Positions 1-5,105 of a DNA stretch of 5,105 bases are shown in pieces. The notes under the pieces are model-generated. The model had not been told where the DNA came from. It did no database searches and saw only the letters and a list, made by a program, of their open reading frames with translations. A program made the position numbers and the translations under genes. Every line of letters begins with the position of its first letter. Position 1 is the stretch's first letter. The stretch is from Bacteroidia bacterium (GTDB lineage Bacteria > Bacteroidota > Bacteroidia > B-17B0 > Aurantibacillaceae): assembly GCA_014379485.1 (NCBI GenBank), contig JACMLS010000351.1:1-5105 (forward strand), in the 5' to 3' direction.

Positions 1-1241
1 AAACAATAACAAACAACGCTGACCCTTTTGAATTTAAAGTTAACACAGGCACCCCTGTTAACACAGTAGTTACTTTTACCTGTACAGTAACAGATGGAGC
101 GTACACAAACACTTTTATATTCCAGGCAACTGTAAACGTTGATTATATTAATATTACTACAAATGATCTTTGGACAACTGCAACAAGCAAAGGAAAGATC
201 GGATGGAATGATGATGGTGGTTCTGTTGGTTTAGGTTTTACTTACAACAACGTAAATTATTCTGCAGAAGGCGGATTTTTGGTTGGAAAATCAGGCACCC
301 AGGTTTCTGATTGTGTGCGCGATGCCACAACACCAGCAGCAGATTTTACGCCTGTAAATTATATTACAGAAACAGTTCCCTCAGTATTTTCTGAATTTGA
401 CCTGAGCGGAAAATTCAACGATGCGCCTGCTTCTCCTACCATGAATTTACTGATTACACATAAAGAGTATTCATGGTCAACAGCAGGTAACCGTAAATAT
501 GTAATATTTGAATACCTGATTAAAAATAACGGAAGCACCGCACATAACAATTTATACGGAGGTATTTTTGAAGATTTTGATATTGACGGAACAACTTTTG
601 CACAGAACATGGGCAATTACGATGCCGCCAATAAAATGGGATATATATACCAGCCAGGAAGTATTTATTGCGGAGTTAAATTATTAACTGCTACAGCGCC
701 TCCAAATTGTTACCTGCTGGATAATACTGCAGGCGGTGGCGGCGGAGTAGATGCCAACACCGGTGGTTTTGTAACAGCAGAAAAATACACCGCGCTTTCT
801 ACGCAAAGATTAACTGCGGGCCCTGCAGATGAAATGCTTGTAATGAGCAGCGGACCTTTTTCAGTTGCTGCCGGCGATACTGCAAAAATTGCTTTTGCAT
901 TAATTGTTGGAGACGATCTTGCAGATCTGCAAACAAGCGCTGTAAACGCACAAATTATGTACGATGGGTTTTTAACCCTAAGCTCAAATGAAAGCATGCC
1001 TCAGAATTCTTTAAGCGTTTATCCTAACCCTGCGCAGAATATGCTTTCAGTAGATTTTGGAAGCAATGTGCAAAATGGAATTGTAGCAGTTTATAATTCG
1101 CTCGGGCAAGAGGTAATGAACGTTAAAGTTACCGGTACAAAAACAACATTGAGTACTGATAAATTACCAAACGGCAATTATTTCTGTAAGTTAATTTCTG
1201 ATAACAAAACTTCTGTAAAGAAATTTGTAGTTCAGAAATAG
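1..1241 (+). CDS. Secreted protein with T9SS type A sorting domain, 5'-truncated; possible C-terminal part of an S8 (subtilisin-like) peptidase
   Basis: The reading frame is open from base 3 (first complete codon) to the TAG at 1239-1241, giving 412 residues, so the true start lies before the window. A TTG at 279 should not be taken as the start, because coding sequence in the same frame continues upstream of it. The last 78 residues or so (bases 1005-1238) form a T9SS type A sorting domain: a V-Y-P-N-P motif near its start, an A-V-Y-N-S-L-G-Q-E-V core, an L-P-N-G-N-Y-F-C-K-L strand and a basic C-terminus, K-K-F-V-V-Q-K. By family knowledge this domain sends the protein across the outer membrane, where it is removed and the protein is released or attached to the surface. 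The preceding region (D-Y-I-N-I-T, G-G-F-L-V-G-K-S, F-A-L-I-V-G-D-D-L-A-D-L-Q) resembles the segment before the tail in many Bacteroidota S8-family proteases. That comparison is from memory, and no catalytic domain lies in the window. Sorting domain: high confidence. Protease identity: tentative. Confidence 0.88.
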   Translation, partial: TITNNADPFEFKVNTGTPVNTVVTFTCTVTDGAYTNTFIFQATVNVDYINITTNDLWTTATSKGKIGWNDDGGSVGLGFTYNNVNYSAEGGFLVGKSGTQVSDCVRDATTPAADFTPVNYITETVPSVFSEFDLSGKFNDAPASPTMNLLITHKEYSWSTAGNRKYVIFEYLIKNNGSTAHNNLYGGIFEDFDIDGTTFAQNMGNYDAANKMGYIYQPGSIYCGVKLLTATAPPNCYLLDNTAGGGGGVDANTGGFVTAEKYTALSTQRLTAGPADEMLVMSSGPFSVAAGDTAKIAFALIVGDDLADLQTSAVNAQIMYDGFLTLSSNESMPQNSLSVYPNPAQNMLSVDFGSNVQNGIVAVYNSLGQEVMNVKVTGTKTTLSTDKLPNGNYFCKLISDNKTSVKKFVVQK

Positions 1242-1261
1242 GCCTAGATTTTTGATTTGAG

Positions 1262-1299
1262 AAAACCCCCTTTCAATTAATTTTTGGAAGGGGTTTTTT
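1262..1299 (+). terminator. Intrinsic terminator after the T9SS-tailed gene
   Basis: A hairpin starts about 20 bases after the stop codon. The left arm AAAACCCCCTT pairs with the right arm AAGGGGTTTT, with one C bulged. The loop is AT-rich and the right arm runs into six T residues (1294-1299). The shape is that of a rho-independent terminator and separates the secreted-protein gene from the paralogue pair downstream. The A-tract on the left and T-tract on the right mean it might also work weakly in the opposite direction. Confidence 0.8.
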
Positions 1300-1341
1300 A
1301 TTGCCAGCATACTAAACTGAGTTTGCGCACGTTTTAGCTCT

Positions 1342-2049
1342 ATGATAAGAAGGAGCACCGTACTTTTATCAGTTGCAAGCCTGCTAATTTTTCTCCCTAA
1401 CTGTACAATGCAGAAGCGTCTGTACAGACAAGGTTTTTATACAGAAAGCAAAAGCAGAACCAAACGGGAAAAATCTCTTGCCTCAGAAAAAAAACCGGCC
1501 GGAAATAATTCACTAACAAATTGCCCGAATGAAATATTTGTTGCAAATAAAAGTAATGAACTTCATTACGACGGTCCCGTAAGTAGAACCTCAAACCGAT
1601 CTCCGGCTACGCAGATTAATTGCAATAAACAAATCTTTTTCAACAATAAAAACCAAAACACAAATGGCGCAGCAACAAGTTATAGCTCGCACAAAAAATC
1701 TTTTATAATTCCACGCATACCAGAGGAAATTGATTTTGAAAAAGAAAGAAGAATCAGGAGTGATGCAAGAGTTGGTTTATTTTTCAGTCTGCTGGCATGG
1801 GCTTGTGGTTTATTAGGTGCGCTTATTATTATGTTTATTGGAGGAAGAGGGCTTGTGATACTTGTGCTGGGAATACTATTTGCGTTGCTAGGAATTATTT
1901 TTTCTGCATCTTCAATTAAATTGAACAATAATTTCCCATTCAAAGTCATCGGCTCGTGGCTGGCGGAATTAGGGCTGGTAATGGGAATTATGTTTTTTGT
2001 TTTATTTATTGGAATTACTTACCTTTCCTTATCAGGATTTCTTTTTTAA
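1342..2049 (+). CDS. Predicted lipoprotein with C-terminal DUF4190-like membrane block (paralogue 1 of a tandem pair)
   Basis: This gene encodes 235 residues of unknown function. The ATG at 1342 is the first start after an in-frame TGA at 1318, and there is no Shine-Dalgarno sequence. Residues 1-21 form a lipoprotein-type signal: two arginines, a hydrophobic core, then L-P-N-C with Cys21 as the likely lipidated residue (a relaxed lipobox). K-R-L-Y-R-Q-G-F-Y follows at residues 25-33. Residues 34-122 are a polar Lys/Asn/Ser-rich linker, probably disordered. I-P-E-E-I-D-F stands at 126-132, followed by a charged stretch and about three membrane segments (roughly 144-165, 170-192 and 210-235). 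The G-I-L-F-A-L-L-G-I-I-F and G-L-V-M-G-I pieces recall DUF4190-type proteins. The next gene has the same plan. Having both a lipid anchor and membrane helices suggests the inner membrane, with the linker on the periplasmic side; this is inference. The terminator upstream implies its own promoter, but no convincing one is visible. Confidence 0.82.
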   Translation: MIRRSTVLLSVASLLIFLPNCTMQKRLYRQGFYTESKSRTKREKSLASEKKPAGNNSLTNCPNEIFVANKSNELHYDGPVSRTSNRSPATQINCNKQIFFNNKNQNTNGAATSYSSHKKSFIIPRIPEEIDFEKERRIRSDARVGLFFSLLAWACGLLGALIIMFIGGRGLVILVLGILFALLGIIFSASSIKLNNNFPFKVIGSWLAELGLVMGIMFFVLFIGITYLSLSGFLF

Positions 2050-2069
2050 ATAAGCATTAGATACGTTTT

Positions 2070-2768
2070 ATGATAAATGCCAGATTCAGAATTTTTGCAG
2101 GAGTTTTTTTTGGTTTTGTAATAGTTGTTTTTTTTCAATCTTGTGATGTGCATAAACGTTTGTACCGGGACGGGTTTTTTGTGTCAGGAAAAAGTAAAAA
2201 GGTAAAACTTCAACGATCAGAACGTATAAACACAAATGCTGCTTTTGAGTCGGCACAAGAGAACATTGTTTCAGAAAGAATTCCTGAAAAAAATTCTGCA
2301 GAAAAAATAATTTTACAGCACAAAGTAAAATCCCAAAAGCAAATTGTAAGTCAGAAACCTTCAAAGATCAAATCAAGGTCTCCCGAACACTTTGTTGTAA
2401 GAAAAAAAGAAGGTTTCGAAAAAATAAAATACCCGCTTGTAATTCCCGAAGAAATTGATTTTAAAGAAGAGCAGAAGATCAAGACCAAATCGCTGGCATC
2501 TTTTATACTGGCAATTGCAGCATTTGTATTAACACCCTTGTCTTTCATTATAGGCGCTTACGGATTACTTTTTTTTGTTGGCATTGCCTGCGCTGTTCTT
2601 GCAATAATTTTTGGTGCACAGGCTGTTAGAAGAAAGAAAAAATATCCTTTACCTGTAGCCGGCTCTGCATTTGGAAAAATTGGTCTTGTATTAGGGATCG
2701 TTTATTTTGGACTGCTTACCTTAGTCTTGATTGGATTAATAGTGCTTCTCGCCGCATTCGGTTTTTAG
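2070..2768 (+). CDS. Predicted lipoprotein with C-terminal DUF4190-like membrane block (paralogue 2 of a tandem pair)
   Basis: This gene encodes 232 residues and is a paralogue of the gene 20 bases upstream, so the two are probably co-transcribed. The ATG at 2070 follows an in-frame TAG at 2058, again with no Shine-Dalgarno sequence. Residues 1-25 are a very hydrophobic signal ending F-Q-S-C, with Cys25 the probable lipid site. Asp26 is at position +2; in enterobacteria Asp at +2 keeps a lipoprotein in the inner membrane, which would suit the C-terminal helices, but that rule is not established for Bacteroidota. K-R-L-Y-R-D-G-F-F follows at 29-37. A Lys/Gln/Glu/Ser-rich basic linker covers about 38-120. 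I-P-E-E-I-D-F stands at 125-131, then membrane segments at roughly 142-163, 164-185 and 204-230, with a basic R-R-K-K-K turn between the second and third and G-L-V-L-G-I at 205-210. The block after I-P-E-E-I-D-F is almost the same length as in the neighbour, while the linkers are hardly alignable. Function unknown. Confidence 0.82.
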   Translation: MINARFRIFAGVFFGFVIVVFFQSCDVHKRLYRDGFFVSGKSKKVKLQRSERINTNAAFESAQENIVSERIPEKNSAEKIILQHKVKSQKQIVSQKPSKIKSRSPEHFVVRKKEGFEKIKYPLVIPEEIDFKEEQKIKTKSLASFILAIAAFVLTPLSFIIGAYGLLFFVGIACAVLAIIFGAQAVRRKKKYPLPVAGSAFGKIGLVLGIVYFGLLTLVLIGLIVLLAAFGF

Positions 2769-2796
2769 TTTTACAGGAAACAGAATTTTTGCTTTC

Positions 2797-2825
2797 AACG
2801 GTTCAAAACCTGTTCATTTATTTTT
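2797..2825 (+). terminator. Weak terminator candidate after the paralogue pair
   Basis: About 30 bases after the stop codon, AACGGTT (2797-2803) can pair with AACC-T-GTT (2807-2814) around a three-base CAA loop with one bulged T. It is followed by CATTTATTTTT. The stem is short and the T run is interrupted, so this could be a poor terminator or chance. It is the only candidate I see for ending transcription before the thiamine leader. Confidence 0.3.
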
Positions 2826-2838
2826 AACACAAAACTGG

Positions 2839-2868
2839 TTTTTCCCGCAGTATTAATCAGTACATTTA
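2839..2868 (+). promoter_or_regulatory. Possible Bacteroidota-type promoter for the thiamine operon
   Basis: TACATTTA at 2861-2868 matches seven of the eight positions of the Bacteroidota -7 element TAnnTTTG. It would place the transcript start near 2873-2876, right at the first helix of the riboswitch, where a promoter is needed. The expected -33 TTTG element is poorly matched: only a T run at 2839-2843 lies at about the right distance. The call rests mainly on position. Confidence 0.3.
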
Positions 2869-2873
2869 CAGAA

Positions 2874-2954
2874 GCTTTAGGGGTGTTGTACAAATAGTGC
2901 GACTGAGATAAAACCCTCAGACCTGATCAGGATAATGCCTGCGAAGGAAAAAGT
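2874..2954 (+). promoter_or_regulatory. TPP riboswitch (THI-box) aptamer
   Basis: The leader RNA is expected to bind thiamine pyrophosphate and reduce expression of the genes that follow. All helices can be drawn. P1 pairs GCUUU 2874-2878 with AAAGU 2950-2954. P2 pairs GGGGU 2880-2884 with ACCCU 2913-2917. P3 pairs GUUGUAC 2885-2891 with GUGCGAC 2897-2903 around an AAAUA loop. P4 pairs CCU 2922-2924 with AGG 2945-2947. P5 pairs CAGG 2928-2931 with CCUG 2938-2941. The two ligand-sensing segments are intact: CUGAGA (2903-2908), which recognises the pyrimidine ring, and GAUAAUGCCUGCGAAGG (2931-2947), which recognises the pyrophosphate. P3 is short and simple, without the extra P3a arm seen in some classes. 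The position just before thiS and thiC fits the usual Bacteroidota arrangement. Confidence 0.97.
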
Positions 2955-3026
2955 GCAGAAGCAAAACAAAAAACGTTCGCTTTAGCATTAAGATTGAAGA
3001 AATTTATTTCTGAGATTTTATCTGAT
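2955..3026 (+). promoter_or_regulatory. Riboswitch expression-platform linker
   Basis: These 72 bases connect the aptamer to the terminator hairpin and code for no recognisable protein. Several segments could rearrange with the aptamer. GCUUU at 2979-2983 repeats the P1 left strand and could compete for AAAGU at 2950-2954, or pair with GAAGC at 2958-2962. UCUGAG at 3009-3014 is complementary to CUCAGA at 2916-2921, between P2 and P4. These are paper pairings only; which ones form has not been computed. Confidence 0.5.
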
Positions 3027-3055
3027 GATCCTCTAAGCTGCCAGAGGATTTTTTT
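3027..3055 (+). terminator. Riboswitch-linked intrinsic terminator abutting the thiS start codon
   Basis: ATCCTCT (3028-3034) pairs perfectly with AGAGGAT (3043-3049) over an eight-base loop, with a G-U pair possible at the base (3027 with 3050). Seven T residues (3049-3055) follow, ending directly at the A of the thiS ATG. The hairpin and U tract fit rho-independent termination, presumably favoured when the aptamer holds TPP. The same hairpin also occupies the ribosome-binding region of thiS, so it could act on translation as well. AUCCU of the left arm is complementary to AGGAU at 2929-2933 inside the aptamer, a possible antiterminator. Confidence 0.8.
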
Positions 3056-3262
3056 ATGCAATTAACTGTAAACGGAAGTAAAAGAGATATCGGCTCAGAA
3101 ACTATTTCTGTGTCAGATCTTTTGAGATCAGAAGCTGTTTTAAAAACGGAAGGTATAGCGGTTGCTGTAAATCAAAACGTAATTCCCAAAACAGAATGGG
3201 AGCAAACTTTTTTAAAAGAAAATGACACACTACTAATAATCAAAGCTACTCAAGGTGGGTAA
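3056..3262 (+). CDS. thiS: Sulfur carrier protein ThiS
   Basis: ThiS is a small ubiquitin-like protein. Its C-terminal glycine is adenylated by a ThiF-type enzyme and converted to a thiocarboxylate, which donates sulfur to ThiG for the thiazole ring of thiamine. The 68 residues match the usual family length of about 65-70. The protein opens with the typical M-Q-L-T-V-N-G strand, has the central A-V-A-V-N-Q-N-V-I-P-K segment common in ThiS, and ends exactly in Gly-Gly (residues 67-68), the essential reactive tail. The ATG at 3056 is the only usable start: an in-frame TGA lies at 3026, inside the terminator region, and only a CTG lies between. The seven bases before the ATG are all T, so there is no Shine-Dalgarno sequence. 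It lies first in the riboswitch-controlled operon, 47 bases before thiC. Confidence 0.95.
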   Translation: MQLTVNGSKRDIGSETISVSDLLRSEAVLKTEGIAVAVNQNVIPKTEWEQTFLKENDTLLIIKATQGG

Positions 3263-3272
3263 GCTTTCATTC

Positions 3273-3307
3273 AACAATCAACTGATAACTGACAACAAAT
3301 AACTCAC
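3273..3307 (+). repeat. Degenerate 7-base tandem repeat (AACnnnn x5) in the thiS-thiC gap
   Basis: Five consecutive 7-base units all begin with AAC: AACAATC, AACTGAT, AACTGAC, AACAAAT and AACTCAC. The thiC ATG follows two bases later. The stretch is rich in A and C and very poor in G, so it should be largely unstructured RNA. It contains stop codons in several frames, including a TAA at 3286 in the thiC frame. It may simply be an expanded simple repeat, or an open leader that helps ribosomes start thiC without a Shine-Dalgarno sequence. Confidence 0.6.
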
Positions 3308-3309
3308 TC

Positions 3310-5105
3310 ATGAAAAAAGAAAAATTACCTGTGCAGCAGGAAGTAATAACAAGAGGAGCTTTGACCGGCTCCGAAAAAATATTTGTGAATGGAAAAATTC
3401 ACAATATAAAAGTGGCTATGCGCGAAATTGCGCTTACAGACACTGTTATTAAAACAGAAAAAATTTCGCGCTACGAAAAAAATGAATCCGTAACTGTTTA
3501 CGATACAAGCGGACCTTTTACTGATGATTCCATTAGCATTGATATTGCAGAAGGCCTTCCAAAACTAAGAGAAAGCTGGATCGTTGACAGAAACGATGTG
3601 GAAGAACTTACAGAAAACTCTTCGCTTTATGCTAATGAGCGTTTGCATAATGCAGAAGCAAGCGAGATTCGTTTTCCGAATATTCCCAAACCAAAAAAAG
3701 CGAAAGCAGGCTGCAACGTTTCGCAAATGCATTATGCGAAAAAAGGAATGATTACACCTGAAATGGAATACATTGCCATTCGCGAAAATCAGCGTATGGA
3801 AGAATTGTACAATCCAAAAAATAATTTGTGGAAACAGCATAAAGGAAATAATTTCGGAGCACACTCACACAAAACTTTTATCACCGCAGAATTTGTACGC
3901 GATGAAGTTGCGAGAGGTCGCGCCATTATTCCTGCCAACATCAATCACCCTGAAAGTGAGCCGATGATAATAGGAAGAAATTTTCTTACAAAAATAAACA
4001 CCAATATCGGCAACTCAGCAGTTACTTCAAGTATTGCAGAAGAAGTTGAAAAAGCTGTCTGGAGTTTTCGCTGGGGCGGAGATACGATTATGGATCTTTC
4101 AACCGGAAAAAATATTCACGAAACGCGTGAGTGGATCTTAAGAAATTCGCCTGTGCCTGTAGGAACAGTTCCTATTTACCAGGCATTAGAAAAAGTAAAC
4201 GGAAAAGCAGAAGATCTTACCTGGGAAATTTTTCGTGATACCTTAATTGAACAGGCAGAACAAGGTGTTGATTATTTTACCATTCACGCCGGCGTTTTAT
4301 TGCGTTATATTCCGCTCACAGCAAAAAGAATTACCGGAATTGTTTCGCGCGGCGGAAGCATCATGGCAAAATGGTGTCTCGCGCATCACAAAGAGAATTT
4401 TCTCTACACTCATTTCGAAGATATTTGCGAAATAATGAAAGCTTACGATGTAAGTTTTTCATTGGGAGACGGATTGCGCCCGGGTTGTCTTGCTGATGCA
4501 AACGACGAAGCGCAGTTTGGGGAATTGGAAACATTGGGAGAATTAACTGACATTGCATGGAAGCATGATGTACAGGTAATGATTGAAGGACCGGGCCACG
4601 TTCCTATGCACATGATCAAAGAAAATATGGATAAGCAATTGGCGCTTTGTAAAGAAGCACCGTTCTATACACTTGGTCCTTTAACAACAGATATTGCTCC
4701 TGGTTACGATCACATCACTTCTGCAATAGGCGCAGCAATGATCGGTTGGTTCGGAACTGCTATGTTGTGTTATGTTACTCCAAAAGAACATTTAGGATTA
4801 CCGAATAAAAAAGATGTAAAGGATGGAATCATTGCTTATAAAATTGCAGCGCATGCAGCAGATCTTGCAAAGGGACATCCGGGCGCTCAGTACAGAGACA
4901 ATGCCTTGAGTAAAGCACGTTTTGAATTCCGTTGGGAAGATCAGTTTAATTTGTCGCTCGACCCTGATACCGCAAGAGAGTTCCATGATGAAACATTACC
5001 TGCAGAAGGCGCAAAGACTGCACATTTCTGTTCGATGTGCGGACCACATTTCTGTTCTATGAAAATTACAGAAGATGTTAGAAAATATGCAGAAGAAATC
5101 GGAAT
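3310..5105 (+). CDS. thiC: Phosphomethylpyrimidine synthase ThiC (3'-truncated by window end)
   Basis: ThiC is a radical SAM enzyme that rearranges aminoimidazole ribotide into HMP phosphate, the pyrimidine half of thiamine. The frame is open from the ATG at 3310 to the window edge: 598 codons plus two bases, with no frameshift. By the family's usual length only a few tens of residues should be missing. The start is fixed by an in-frame TAA at 3286. An N-terminal ThiC-associated domain covers roughly residues 20-110. The catalytic barrel then shows I-H-A-G-V (His326), S-R-G-G-S (346-350), L-G-D-G-L-R-P-G (385-392) and E-G-P-G-H-V-P-M-H (426-434). His430 and His494 have the 64-residue spacing of the known metal-binding histidines of ThiC. 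The C-terminal iron-sulfur motif C-x2-C-x4-C is Cys574, Cys577 and Cys582. All key residues are present, so the enzyme should be active. It follows thiS under the same TPP riboswitch; further thiamine genes probably lie beyond the edge. Confidence 0.98.
   Translation, partial: MKKEKLPVQQEVITRGALTGSEKIFVNGKIHNIKVAMREIALTDTVIKTEKISRYEKNESVTVYDTSGPFTDDSISIDIAEGLPKLRESWIVDRNDVEELTENSSLYANERLHNAEASEIRFPNIPKPKKAKAGCNVSQMHYAKKGMITPEMEYIAIRENQRMEELYNPKNNLWKQHKGNNFGAHSHKTFITAEFVRDEVARGRAIIPANINHPESEPMIIGRNFLTKINTNIGNSAVTSSIAEEVEKAVWSFRWGGDTIMDLSTGKNIHETREWILRNSPVPVGTVPIYQALEKVNGKAEDLTWEIFRDTLIEQAEQGVDYFTIHAGVLLRYIPLTAKRITGIVSRGGSIMAKWCLAHHKENFLYTHFEDICEIMKAYDVSFSLGDGLRPGCLADANDEAQFGELETLGELTDIAWKHDVQVMIEGPGHVPMHMIKENMDKQLALCKEAPFYTLGPLTTDIAPGYDHITSAIGAAMIGWFGTAMLCYVTPKEHLGLPNKKDVKDGIIAYKIAAHAADLAKGHPGAQYRDNALSKARFEFRWEDQFNLSLDPDTAREFHDETLPAEGAKTAHFCSMCGPHFCSMKITEDVRKYAEEIG

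Noticed and set aside
359..997. Minus-strand open frames at 359-616 and 710-997.
   Set aside because: They lie antisense within the T9SS-tailed protein, whose frame is strongly supported; they have no recognisable domain or start signal.
279..1241. Start of the first gene at the TTG at 279.
   Set aside because: The same frame continues upstream without a stop to base 3 and encodes plausible beta-rich secreted-protein sequence, so this is an internal Leu codon.
1301..1325. Possible promoter for the paralogue pair: TTG at 1301-1303 and TGAGTTTG at 1318-1325.
   Set aside because: The -7 element has a mismatch at a conserved A and the spacing of 14 bases is too short for a Bacteroidota promoter.
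1397..2548. Minus-strand open frames within the paralogue pair (1397-1594, 1680-1949, 2086-2364, 2351-2548).
   Set aside because: They are shadows of two + strand genes that support each other by shared motifs; none shows a coherent protein.
2805..2843. Alternative long hairpin pairing AAAACC-TGTT (2805-2814) with AACA (2826-2829) and GGTTTT (2838-2843).
   Set aside because: It needs a large internal bulge and is not followed by a T tract; it competes with the simpler candidate at 2797-2825 and cannot be ranked without a folding calculation.
2935..2985. A 16-codon Lys-rich leader open frame starting at an ATG inside the aptamer, with AGGA just upstream.
   Set aside because: The ATG is part of the invariant GAUAAUGCC aptamer segment, so its presence is explained by the RNA. 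The AGGA is only two bases away, too close for a normal ribosome-binding site, and is also aptamer sequence.
3565..4986. Short open frames on both strands inside thiC (3565-3864, 3773-3967, 4247-4435, 4361-4558, 4798-4986).
   Set aside because: They are out of frame with an intact and highly conserved ThiC, and their translations have no family resemblance.
1..5105. Mobile elements, CRISPR arrays, tRNA or rRNA genes.
   Set aside because: I found no transposase-like frame, terminal inverted repeats, regularly spaced repeats with spacers, or tRNA/rRNA signatures.

Overview
The window looks like ordinary chromosome from a member of the Bacteroidota (Bacteroidetes), probably a flavobacterium, sphingobacterium or chitinophaga relative. 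The evidence is an AT-rich sequence, a type IX secretion (T9SS) type A C-terminal sorting domain, gene starts without Shine-Dalgarno sequences, and a thiamine operon that begins TPP riboswitch - thiS - thiC. All supported genes lie on the + strand.

Layout. (a) 1-1241 is the 3' end of a secreted protein whose start lies outside the window. It ends in a T9SS sorting domain and is followed by a clear intrinsic terminator (about 1262-1299). (b) 1342-2768 holds two tandem paralogues of 235 and 232 codons, 20 bases apart. Each has a lipoprotein-type signal ending in Cys, a conserved K-R-L-Y-R-x-G-F segment just after that Cys, a diverged polar and mostly basic linker, an I-P-E-E-I-D-F motif, and a C-terminal block of about three membrane segments resembling DUF4190-type proteins. 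Their function is unknown, and they are the least explained part of the window. (c) 2769-2873 is a short intergenic stretch with a weak terminator candidate and a weak promoter candidate. (d) 2874-2954 is a TPP (THI-box) aptamer in which all the helices can be drawn. About 70 bases later comes a hairpin with a seven-T tract that runs straight into the thiS ATG. (e) 3056-3262 is thiS, the sulfur carrier for the thiazole half of thiamine, complete with its C-terminal Gly-Gly. (f) 3273-3307 is a degenerate 7-base tandem repeat filling most of the thiS-thiC gap. (g) 3310-5105 is thiC, HMP-phosphate synthase, intact in frame and cut by the window edge just after its CxxCxxxxC iron-sulfur motif.

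How the parts work together. TPP binding to the leader RNA is expected to favour the terminator hairpin and shut off thiS, thiC and the thiamine genes that presumably follow. ThiS carries sulfur for thiazole formation and ThiC makes the pyrimidine. The upstream paralogue pair and the secreted protein have no evident link to thiamine.

I see no mobile element, CRISPR array, tRNA, rRNA or defence system. I do not see a convincing new system. The items most worth a second look are the paralogue pair, the riboswitch terminator abutting the start codon, and the heptad repeat leader of thiC.
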